The notes under the pieces are model-generated. The model did no database searches, had not been told where the DNA came from, and saw only the letters and a program-made list of their open reading frames with translations. Shown here in pieces: positions 24,601 through 36,600 of a stretch of 64,000 nt of DNA. The first letter of the stretch is position 1. Every line of letters begins with the position of its first letter. Source of the DNA: Antedon mediterranea (taxonomy: Eukaryota > Echinodermata > Crinoidea > Comatulida > Antedonidae); NCBI RefSeq assembly GCF_964355755.1, contig NC_092673.1, forward strand, positions 16,189,001-16,253,000, in the 5' to 3' direction. The position numbers and the translations under genes were made by a program.

Positions 24601-27600
24601 TGACTGTGATCAAACCAAAAGTAATTATGTCACACATTGCTTTACATAACATTGATATTAATTATTCAAGTATTTATTTGATTTGATATTTCTAGTTTTA
24701 GCAACTACATAAAAAAAAAAAAAATATGACCAACCCCCTTATTTTAACAATTAATCCCCCATTTGTATCACTTTGCAACATATTTAATACACATAAATAT
24801 AGTAAAGACATTTTTAACATTTAACAACATTTTTTTAGGACTTTGAACTGCTTGTTCTGAATGAGGCAGTGTTAGACATTGCGCGGGCATACCGGCAAGA
24901 TGTTTTAGTCGCCCCATTAGACAACAACTGGAGCAGAGGCCATAGGCATACTGCCTACAGACAGTATATTTTGTGGCAGCATGGCAGACTTGGCATAGGA
25001 ATTCGCAGGACTATTCCAAGTTGCTGCGTTTGGAAAATACGAGACCGCTATCCTGATGAATTCGGCCAATACGTTGGGTTCCAACCAGCTCGTATATAAA
25101 ATCATTGTACATTATTTATAAATAAAACAAAAATATTTTGCACTTAAAGTTCATATATGATGTAATGGGAAAAAAAAATATTACAGGAAATATTTTGAAA
25201 TTGTAATACGAGTACATAATAAAAAATGAGGTAATTAATATATCTATTATACTACTGTATAATATATTATACTACTGTATAATATATTATACTACTGTAT
25301 ATCAATCATGAATTTCTGGATTATTTAAAATCGTGATAATTTGTCATCAACTAATTGCTGTGTTGGTGGTGGCTGAACTTGAGCAATTGTTGGGCAAATT
25401 CTTCTAGGATCATTTACATCTAAATCCAATGCTGCCTTCAAACTGGTATCGTCCATTAATCGCAGCTCAACAACCATTTCAAACAAGGTTTGGATGTACC
25501 CATACGTTTTCTCTTCTTTGACAGGTACCACTGTCCACCTTTTGCTTTTTTTGTTGAATAAACGTTGATACCTATAAAGAAAAGCAGAATATTGTGGGCC
25601 AAGTGAATTACAATTTCACATTGTTTAATTATCACTGTATATAACAATGTATCCTTTATTGTGAGAATGTTAAATTGATCATGTTTATATGGAATTTAGA
25701 AAGCAGATCACATCCACAAATTGCTGGCAGTTGAAACAAATATTAAATTAACTAGAAAGTATACCGTGTGGTCCCATCATTATTCTTTTTTATGGGTCTC
25801 TGGTGGTTTGATGTATAATCCAATGCTGCTATTAGATTTCTTGCCTTGTAAACTGGTGGGCTATAGGAAAAACGCTTAGCAGCATACATCAGAATGCACT
25901 GGTGGAAATTTTCCAATTCAGCTGTTCCTCTAAATATAAACAATACATTGCTAATTATTACTAAATGCATAATTTATAGAACAATTTAACATTTATTGTT
26001 TACTGTAAAAAGAATAAAAAATCATATTTCAACACAGTAGGTTCTCAATACAGTTTTTTTCTACATCCTACACAAAGTACTCACCGGAAATTGAGCCAGT
26101 ATGGAATCTTGTTGAGGAACCTTTTGCTCAAAACAATGTTCCTCAATGCATTATGTGCTGGATCGCTTTTTGCTAACCAGCCTTTATCTCTATCTGTTTC
26201 TAATGGGCCATGGCTGCAACAGGCCGTTCCACTATCACTGTACGACAACATCCATTCATGTTCGTTGACGACATGGTGGATAATTCCACACCAAATACCC
26301 TTTTATTGTATAAACCACAAAGAGAAAATTATAATAAAAAAATTATAATCACTGACACAGGAATTGCCAAGATTATTAACATATGATACATCCTGGTACA
26401 GTTAAATGCATTTCTGTTATTCATCATACATTAACCATAGGCATACTGTACTTACAATGAATTCATCATATGTGTTTGCAACCTCACATGTATGCCAGAA
26501 ATGGTTCACGATGTCCTGGCTCCAACTTAGTAATGCTTTGCACTCTTTTTTCTGTCCTGCCTAGTAACATATATTCAGAAAATAAAGTTAAGAACATGAG
26601 TTTACAGCAAGAATCTTATGACTACATATTTTCTATGTACTTATTTGTATTATTTGAACTTAAGATTGCCCCTGGCATTAATCTGTCCAGCTGGAAATAA
26701 TATAAAAAAATAATAAATACAGTATTCAAACTTACTGCAACCAACTTTTTTGCCAGATTTTTTGCAGCATGCTAGATATCATGAGAATGTTTTATCTCTG
26801 GATAATCTTTTTCTGATAAAAAAAAATACACAATAGCACATTTTATATAATGGATACAATTCATGCAATTTTAAATACTGTGAATTATCAAGTATAATCG
26901 AAATTTAATGTCATAAATTTTACAGAAAAGAAATACATAATCATTATTGCACCAATTTGCATATGTGCATCTGTAACACATTCAATCACCCTAACATTTT
27001 GTTCCTCAAGAAATTTTAGGCTGTCTTGAAATCCGACCTTTTCCATTGCTGTACTCTTACCACCGGTTTCACGCTTGTCCAGGGTTATAATTGACAGAAT
27101 GCTTTTGTCTGCATTGTTCATCATGGTGTAGGTACAGAATTGTGCGGAATGGCCTGGGCTGTCCATTCTGCCGTCTCCTAAATATAAAGATTTAGTAAAT
27201 TTATTACATTTCACGGTTTACAAATTAAACCATTTAACCCTCGATATATCAGAATTTAGTGTAAATTACAAAACCTACCAAGCAAAACAACCTCCTTTCC
27301 TTCATGACTTTTTAGAATCTCCTCCTGTGTTTTATCCCATAACTTGTTTATAGATGGAACCAGATAGCGTCTTTGTATTCTGTAAAATGTGTTACAATTT
27401 ACTATGTGCAGTTTCATAAACTTGGCAAACAAAGCTATCTTTCCATAGTTGTTCCCAGAAGCCAATATAGCAGTTGATGTTAACAGGTCACCTCCATGAA
27501 GATGGTTCTTCAAAATTGGTTGGGAACACCACTTATTGTTTAGATGCCCATTAACACATATCTTTAAAATATAACAAGTATTAATTAGTAGATACAGTAC

Positions 27601-30600
27601 TATAGTGTCTTTTATTAGAGATCACCACTAGAACAAGAAATTTAGCAGAAACTTTTTTTACTGTTCTTTGCTATTCAATCATGTACATGGTATGGCATAA
27701 TATTGACATGTTTAATATTGTCAGAAGATTCTTTATCGGTTTCTTCTTCTTCCTCATCATCACTGTAAAATTCCTCCTCAAATTCCTCTTCAGAAAAAGT
27801 TGTTTCTTGTAGATCAAGAGCTGCTAATAAAGTACAATGAGACTTTATTCAAACTTAATTGCTTTACATGAAATTAAGATTACTTATTTTATCAAATTAC
27901 AATTAATTAATACACAATTTTAGTTTACTACCAATGTAGACTAGAATTTAGTTTTAAGTTTTGACCACAGATTCTTTATGTAGAATAGTATGGTATATAA
28001 ATTAACCATTTCCTTCGACTATAAAATAAAAATAAAAGCACACTATTGTCAAGTCACTGGCATTATGAACGGCAATAATTAATATGTAGTACAGCTTCAG
28101 TAATTGCATGTGAATAAAATTTAAACAGTAGTCTTAAAATATGCATTACACAATGACAATGTTACATGTAAACTTACCACAGGAAGATATTAAAAGGAGG
28201 GTCGTAGTCTGGATCATCATCATCATCTGATTCACTTATGTCAATTTCAATAGTCATACTAGAAAAACAAGCATAACACAGTTTTAATTGCAATACAATT
28301 GTCTACCTAATTTGATATTGGTTGATGGATATTAAATGATTTGATTTCTATGGAATTTGAATTCAATGTTTATGTACTGTACAATCACCATAAACTGTTC
28401 ACCATCAGTACAACATGCATTCTTTGTTATTGCAAAATATATTTACTTTGACTTTCCAGCATTGCTTTCATATTCTGCCTTTCTTTCAGTATCACTTTCA
28501 CTAAAAATAAAAAAATATCATTTAAACCATTGAATATTCACCCTTTTCAATTGTAAAATATTGTTTAAATAAATAAATTACATTGTATAGTGCATCATTA
28601 CAGATTTACTGTACAATCACTTGTCAGTGAACTTACAGAAGGAGTTATTATTTACTAACAATTTACATTGAGTGCCTTTGAAGCCCACCATCACATACCA
28701 TTCCAAGTATCACATCACATCTCCCAGGTCACAAGAAACATAGAAAATGTAATGATTCTTAACAAATATAATATACCAATGCCATCTGATAATGTTACTG
28801 TTATTTCAGCAATTCAGTAAATTAAACATTGACTTACAATTCATTAGAAGATGAAAGTGCTGGTGCTGGTGAACTGGCTGAACCATGACTAGTAGTAGTG
28901 CTTAATTGATCTATTCCAGATATACCTGAAAGGCTGAAAGCAAACCAACAATGTGTTGTAAACTGATTGAATTGTTGATTACCAATTCACAAGTAACAAT
29001 TTATTACAATTGTTGTAATCATGGTTATTTTTGTATTATAGTATAATTAACACAGGCCTAATGGCCAACTTAATTAAAAATCATATTTAGTTAGAACACA
29101 TCATATTTTGCATTATTTATTTGATGTTACTTTTAAAATTGAAAATCATAGAATCTTACTGAATTTCAGTCATGGAATCTGAACTATGATGTTGTGTCAC
29201 CAATTTTGTTTCCACTGCCATCATTGGAGTGGATGTCATTGCTGTTGCAAACTGGGGAGATACTTGTTTTTTTCACTTGTTGCAAACTCCTACTAGGCCT
29301 AGCACCACTAGGCATAGTCCTAGCAGTACTAGTACTAGTAGTACTACTACAAGGCCTACTAGTTGTAGAAGTCATTTCATTTAGAAGGCATTGTCATCGT
29401 TGACTGCTTTGTTTTCTCATACCTATAATAGTATTAATAATTTATGTATAGACAGGCCTAGTAGTAGAATTTAGAATAAACATGCATGATGGCTAATAAA
29501 TATAATGTGAAGGCTCCATGACTAGCTATAACGAGTAGGCCTAGGCCTACTAGTTAGGCCTATATAAAATAGGCCTAGCCTAGAGGCCTACCTATCTTAT
29601 TTATATGCTAAATAATTTAATTTTTTTTAGAAGGGCTAGGCCCCTAGCCTACTTTACTAGAGTAGTATGCCTAGCCTAGGAGGAGGTAGGACGGACGGCC
29701 CTGCTGGGCCCACCACCACCCAGACAGTCAGAATACTCACATATCGAGTAAAAATGTTGCAACTTCAGTCTCGCTCTCAAGATTGTTTGAATCCTGAACT
29801 GCTGTCCATCTTACAAAAACTTCCGGACTTAGCAGTATTCTGCGATTATTGATATTGGTATTTATTCTACTTTTCCGTCTCTTTTTTTCTGAATTTGTGC
29901 TTCTGACCCTTCTGACTCGCCATCATAAGAATGTTTTCTGTCCCCGCGCGCGCGAGAGGTTGTTGTTCCTCCGGCAGCCGGCAGCAGTGCGATTTTGATC
30001 AAGTTTTTCCCCTGAGCAAATCCAGGGGCAAAGGTTAAAATCAATCGGAAGTCGGTTGGCTGCCAGCCAACCGACTTCCGGTTGACTATTTTTTACTTTA
30101 AATTACGATTTTCTGAGGTAAATAATTTTTTTTTTGATCCAATTTTTTTTCAAAGTGAATAACTTTTATGTATCATTAAAATGGCCTTTAAAAAAAAAAA
30201 AATTTTTGTTCAGGGGGACAATACATCTTTAAGAACAGTTCCGTCTCTTATCTTATGACTTTTCGGGGAAAAATGACATTATTAAAGTTGTTATATAAAA
30301 TTTGATACTAGTAAGTGTCAATAGATGGTTCTTAAATACATGACCTTTGGTAAATATCTGAAAATTGCACTGTACACAAGGCAAATAAATACAGATATGA
30401 TGGAATTTATGTTGTCAAATATAATTTTCATCCTGAGAATTACCTGAATTTTGTTTATTGCATGGCATTGTTCACCAAATTCCTGTCTTGGTACAATTGA
30501 TGATGGGATGGTTTAAGGCTTCATGATATGATATGATCTTCATCGAGTCATGATATGATATGATCTTCATCGAGGAAAATGGTTTAAACTAAATTTGTTA

Positions 30601-33600
30601 TCGTTAATATCTAACTTAGCTTAATTATGATATTGGTTTCATTGGGTGTTAAAAATCAGTACTGAAAGTATGTACCAACTTTCTCTACCATTGAGTATAA
30701 ATTCTAGAAGTTGGACTTAATTTACTAAATTTCCCATTACCTAAATATATATGTAAATTCATTTAACTGCTTATTGGCTTCATATTGTTAACATCTAAAC
30801 ATTTGTTTGTACAATTTTATGAAATATGTATTTTATTAATGTTCAAATTTTGTGATTGATATTGTACAGTAAGTAGATTTTAATGATTACTTACATTAAG
30901 TAATAGGCTAACAATCACTAGATCTGATCCATGGTAATATATTATATTTTGTTTTCATTTATCAATAATGATAATTAGAATTTTATCACATTATTTAGCA
31001 GTAATTGTTGTTGTTTGTATTTACAGAAAAAAACAATTTCACATAATGTCTGTTGTCAGTATTTATAAACTTCATTATGATTCCTTTCCAGTATGGTGAC
31101 ACTATATTACATTCATATCTGGGGAATCGTGGATATACAACAACTATACCTACCTTAGAAATAGTGACGTGTCTCATTCAGCATGGGTCACCAGTAGCAT
31201 TGCAAAATAAGGTAATGTACAGGGATTTGCTAGTGTAATAAGCTAACATTATATAGATCTGCTGAAGTAAACCATTTAATGAGAGAAAAAAGAAAGCACA
31301 TTAACAAAAATCAAATTTTTGAATTAGTAATTCGTTTGAACGGATTAATAATCTGTTCAAACGAATTAGTAATCCGTTCAAACGAATTGCAACATATACA
31401 ACAAGTGCCATTTAAAGTATATGTTGTAATTCGTTTAAACGAATTACTAATTTGTTTAAACAGATTACTAATTCGTTCAAACGAATTACTAATTCGTTCA
31501 AACAGATTAGTAATCCGTTTAAACAAATTATTAATTTGTTTAAACAAATTATTAATTTGTTTAAACGGATTACTAATTCGTTTGAACGAATTAGTAATCC
31601 GTTTAAACAAATTATTAATTCGTTTAAACAAATTAGTAATCCGTTTAAACAAATTAGTAATTCGTTTGAACGAATTAGTAATTCGTTTGAACAAATTAGT
31701 AATCCGTTTAAACAAATTAGTAATTCGTTTGAACGGATTAGTAATCCGTTTAAACGAATTACAACATATACTTTAAATGGCACTTGTTGTATATGTTGCA
31801 ATTCGTTTGAACGGATTACTAATTCGTTTGAACAGATTATTAATCCGTTCAAACGAATTACTAATTCGTTAGAACGGATTACGTTCGAAAAACATACACT
31901 TAAAATGGCATTAATGGGCTTTCGTAACAAACCAACTAAAAAAATAACTAAATAGTTATATATGATTTATGATAACTGATTTAAAGTGTACAGTTACCTA
32001 TCATATAACATAAATCTTTAATTTTCTCAATGAAAAATCTTCATAGTAACCTACAATAATAATAATATCCTGGATTTATATAGCGCCTAATGTTGTTAAA
32101 CCTCTAAGCGCTGAACATTTTCCTGATCAAACACCTATGGAAACATTCTCCCATAACGCAGCTAGTAATAAGCGCAAAGTTGTGTCTTGATCTAACCGGG
32201 TTCCCAATTATACACCTGGGTGGAGAGAGGCAAACGTAAAGTAAAGTATCTTGCCTAAGGATACAAGCAATGCGGCGAGAGTTGGATTCGAAACTCGATC
32301 TCACGATCAGCAGTCCAACGTCCTTACAATGTTGTTAACATTTTTATGACCTTAAAACAAATATAAATTGCTCATTATTACTGTATGTACTTTAAGATAA
32401 CGATTGACAATGGTCTAATTAATTGTAAATATGAAATAAAATGGGACATGCTACATTTGACTATTAATAAACTAACAAATTAAAAAATGTTTATGTTAAA
32501 AATAGAATCTGATTTCAATAAAAAAGGATTATTAATTGTTAATAACCTGCTCCCGCCCTTTACTTACTTTACAATAAAATACTTCTGTAAGTCTTATCAC
32601 ATACAGTATGAATATGGCCTTAAAGAGATCCTTTTCCAAACAAACATTTTGCACAAAAGGAAGAGAAATGTAAATAATGTTTAGTTTAGTAAAAATGTTT
32701 GAGCAATGCGATTTCAAAAAGAAATTTAATATGAAATTATTCTTTTCAAACAGTGCCGTATCTTATCTTATGACTTTTTGGAAAAAATGATTCTATTAAA
32801 GTTGCCAGTTAAAATTTGATATACTGGTAATTAAGTGCCCACAGATGGTTCTCGAATACATAAACTTTGGTAAATAACTGAATATTGTCTAAGTCGGTCT
32901 GTACACAAAGCAAATAAATATAGATATGATGGAATTTATGTAGTCAAATATAATTGTCATCTTGAGAATTACCTTAATTTTGTTTATTGCATGGTATTGT
33001 TCACCAAATTCCTGTCTTGGTACATTTGATAATGGGATGGGATCGTCAATATAGTACACTGGTTTTCATTAGGTGTTAAAAATTAGTACTGAAAGTATTT
33101 ACCAACTTTCTCTACCATTGGGTAAAAATTCTAAAAGTTGAACTTAATTTACAGAAATTTCCCATTACGTAAATTTATATATAAATTCATTAAACTGCTT
33201 ATTGGCCTCATATTTTTAATATCTCAACATTTGTTTGTACAATTTTATGAAATATTTATTTTATAACGTTCAAATTTTGTGATTGCCATTGTACAGTAAT
33301 TAGATTTTGATGATTACTTACATTAAGTAATAGGCTAACAATCACTAGATCTGATCCATGGTAATATATTATATTTTGTTTTCATTTATCAATAATGATA
33401 ATTAGGATTTTATCACATTATTTAGCAGTAATTGTTGTTGTTTGTATTAACAAAAAAAAAACCAATTTCACATAATGTCTGTTGTCAGTATTTATAAACT
33501 TCATGATTACGATTCCTTTCCAGAATGGGAACACTCCATTACATGAGTGTCTGTGGCTTGGAGACCCTACCTTAGAAATAGTGACGTGTCTCATTCAGCA

Positions 33601-36600
33601 TGAGGCGCCAGTAGCATTGCAAAATAAGGTAAATGTATAGGGATTTGCTAGTGTAATAAGCTAACATTCTATAGATCTACTGAAGTAAACCATTTAATGA
33701 GAGAAAAAAGTAAGCACATTAACAAAAATCAAATTTGATTAAAACAAACCAAATAAAAAATAACTAAATAGTTATATATGATTTATGATAACTGATTTAA
33801 AGTGTACAGTTACCTATCATATAACATAAATCTTTAATTTTCTTAATGAACAAAAAAATCAATTTTTTTTATATATTCAGTTATTAATTAACAATTATTG
33901 ACAATGGTCTAATATGAAATAAAATGCGACAACTACTAAACAATTAAAAATGTTTATGTTAAAAAAATTAATAGAATCTGATTTTAATAAAAAATAATTA
34001 TTAATTAAAAACCTGCTCCCTCCCTTACCTTACAAAAAATGCTTCTGTCAGTCTATCCAGCTAATTATGAAAATGGCCTTAAAGAAATCTTTTTCCAACC
34101 TAGGGTTCTCACAGATGCTTCTCGAATACATGAACTTTGGTAAATAACTGAAAATTGCACTGGACACCAGGCAAATAAATACAGATATGATGGAATTTAT
34201 GTAGTCAAATATAATTGTCATCCTGAGAATTACCTTAATTTTGTTTATTGCATGGTATTGTTCACCAAATTCCTGTCTTGGTACATTTGATGATGGGATG
34301 TTATCAGGTTTCATGATATGATATGATTTTCATCGAGGCAAATGGTTTAAATTAAATTTGTTATCGTTAATATCTAACTTAGCTTAATTATGATATTGGT
34401 TTCATTGGGTGTTAAAATTCAGTACTGAAAGTATGTACCAACTTTCTCTACCATTGAGTATAAATTCTAGAAGTTGCACTTAATTTACTAAAATTTCCCA
34501 TTACCTAAATATATATGTAAATTCATTTAACTGCTTATTGGCTTCATATTGTTAACATCTAAACATTTGTTTGTACAATTTTATGAAATATGTATTTTAT
34601 TAATGTTCAAATTTTGTGATTGATATTGTACAGTAAGTAGATTTTAATGATTACTTACATTAAGTAATAGGCTAACAATCACTAGATCTGATCCATGGTA
34701 ATATATTATATTTTGTTTTCATTTATCAATAATGATAATTAGAATTTTATCACATTATTTAGCAGTAATTGTTGTTGTTTGTATTTACAAAAAAAAACAA
34801 TTTCACATAATGTCTGTTTGTCAGTATTTATAAGCTTCATGATTATCATTCCTTTCCAGGATGGTAACACTCTATTACATTCATATCTGAGGAGTGGATA
34901 TCTGAGGCGTGTATATACAACAACTATACTGGTACCTACCTTAGAAATAGTGACGTATCTCATAATGTCTGTTGTCAGTATTTATAAACTTCATTATGAT
35001 TCCTTTCCAGTCTGGTGACACTCTATTACATTCATATCTGAGGAGTGGAAATACACCTACCTTAGAAATAGTGACGTGTCTCATTCAGCATGGGACACCA
35101 GTAGCATTGCAAAATAAGGTAAATGTACAGGAATTTGCTAGTGTAATAAGCTAACATTATATAGATCTGCTGAAGTAAACCATTTAATGAGAGAAAAAAG
35201 TAAGCACATTAACAAAAATCAAATTTTATTAAAACAAACCAAATAAAAAAATAACTAAATAGTTATATATGATTTATGATAACTGATTTAAAGTGTACAG
35301 TTACCTATCATATAATATAAATCTTTAATTTTCTTAATGAACAATAAAATCTATTTTTTTTATATATTCAGTTATTAATTAACAATTATTGATAATGGTC
35401 TAATTAATTGTAAATATGAAATAAAATGGGACAACTACTAAACAAAAATTAATAGAATCTGATTTTAATAAAAAAAAATTATTAATTGATAATGATTATT
35501 AATTAATAATGTGCTCCTTCCCTTATCTTACAAAAAAAATTCTTCTGTCAGTCTATCTAGCTAATTATAAACATGGCCTTAAACTACATCTGGAGATCCT
35601 TTTCCAACCTAGGATCTTTTTGTGCAAACATTTTTTGATCTTCATCGAGGCAAATGATAAATTTGTTTTGATCGTCAATATTCATTCATTCATTCATTCA
35701 TTCAGGCTTATTGCCTGACTTTATTTACTTTAGGCCTCTGGCCCCTAGTAATTAATAAAATAATAATTACATTGAAAAATAAAGCAATTTATGGTCACAA
35801 GATAAATGAATTAATTAACTTATAAGCATGATAAATATATTTAGATAGATTATCAATAATTATTGGATCCTGTGATGAAATTAAACGGCAGAATTTAAAA
35901 GTATTTGGATTTTCAAAAAATAAAGAAGGTATAAATTTTTTTCTGATTTCCTTGTAACGAGAGCAAACTGTAACAAAATGATATTCACCTTCAACTTCAT
36001 TTATATCACATATTTTACATAACCTATTGTTGCGCTCTATTCTTTTCCATCTTCCCTTTTCTACCTCTAGTTGAAGTGTGCCCGGTCTTTTAGTTGACTT
36101 AAAGCTCGCTTATATCTAGTATCAAGGGTCTGTAGTAAGTATCCATCTACTCCGAAATTGTTTTTGAACATTTTATAATATCTTAATTTTGAAGAAATAT
36201 TTATGCTTTCATGAAAGGATTGGCGTTCCATATCGGTTAGCCTTTCTTTTATTTGATTAATTATATGAAATTTATCAAGGACATTATTTTGTGAAAACCA
36301 TATGTTTCCATGACCAATAGAGCATAACATATGTTTTACATCGCTTACCCAACAATTACTATTATTTTGCGCTTTATGAAGTTGAGATTTATAACATTTC
36401 TTCGCATATCTGTCCTCGTTCATATTTACTAGTCTTACCCAATAACGGATAACATTGAGTACACCTTCGATTGATAAAGAGAATCGTCTACATTCCCCTC
36501 TAATTGAAACATTTGTGGCTGATTTCCCGACCCCTAAAACATATCTACAGAAATTATTTTGAATATCATCAATTTTGTTGTTGTTTAGTTTTCCCCATAT

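Larger units (their letters stand above)
22849..30228. mobile_element. 7.4-kb Kolobok-like transposon with TTAA target duplication, two genes
   Basis: The ends are AGTTGTATTGTCCCCC (left, 22849) and AGATGTATTGTCCCCC (reverse complement of the right end, 30228), each flanked by TTAA (22845-22848 and 30229-30232). Weaker inverted similarity continues inward for about 110 bp (gaccattttatag... / ggccattttaatg..., both followed by ttcacttt-like words). Inside are two convergent split genes: a P2X7-ballast-domain protein on + (23226-25099) and a transposase on - (25325 to about 29239). Paralogous intron copies at about 40640-40660 and 53040-53060 read gaatgcttttaagaaaagtt, that is, the unoccupied site. 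TTAA is also used by piggyBac, but the transposase motifs argue against that. Confidence 0.88.

Noticed and set aside
23226-25099. A P2X receptor gene
   Set aside because: No transmembrane segments or extracellular P2X domain are present. Exon 1 starts just inside the TIR and the frame closes at 225 residues, so only the ballast domain is encoded.
22849-30228. piggyBac assignment because of the TTAA duplication
   Set aside because: The transposase carries GDGR.DSPGHSA, VTDAH and HDxWH motifs, which I associate with Kolobok, and not the DDD layout and Cys-rich end of piggyBac.
31279-31955. Open frames of 134-172 residues on both strands read as repeat-protein genes
   Set aside because: They arise from a stop-free 21-bp palindromic unit. 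The two strands give the same peptide, there is no splice or start context, and the block is missing from sister introns.
34048-34314. 88-residue minus-strand frame present identically at 46449-46715
   Set aside because: Part of the repeated ankyrin intron unit; its duplication reflects the 12.4-kb event and not coding constraint.
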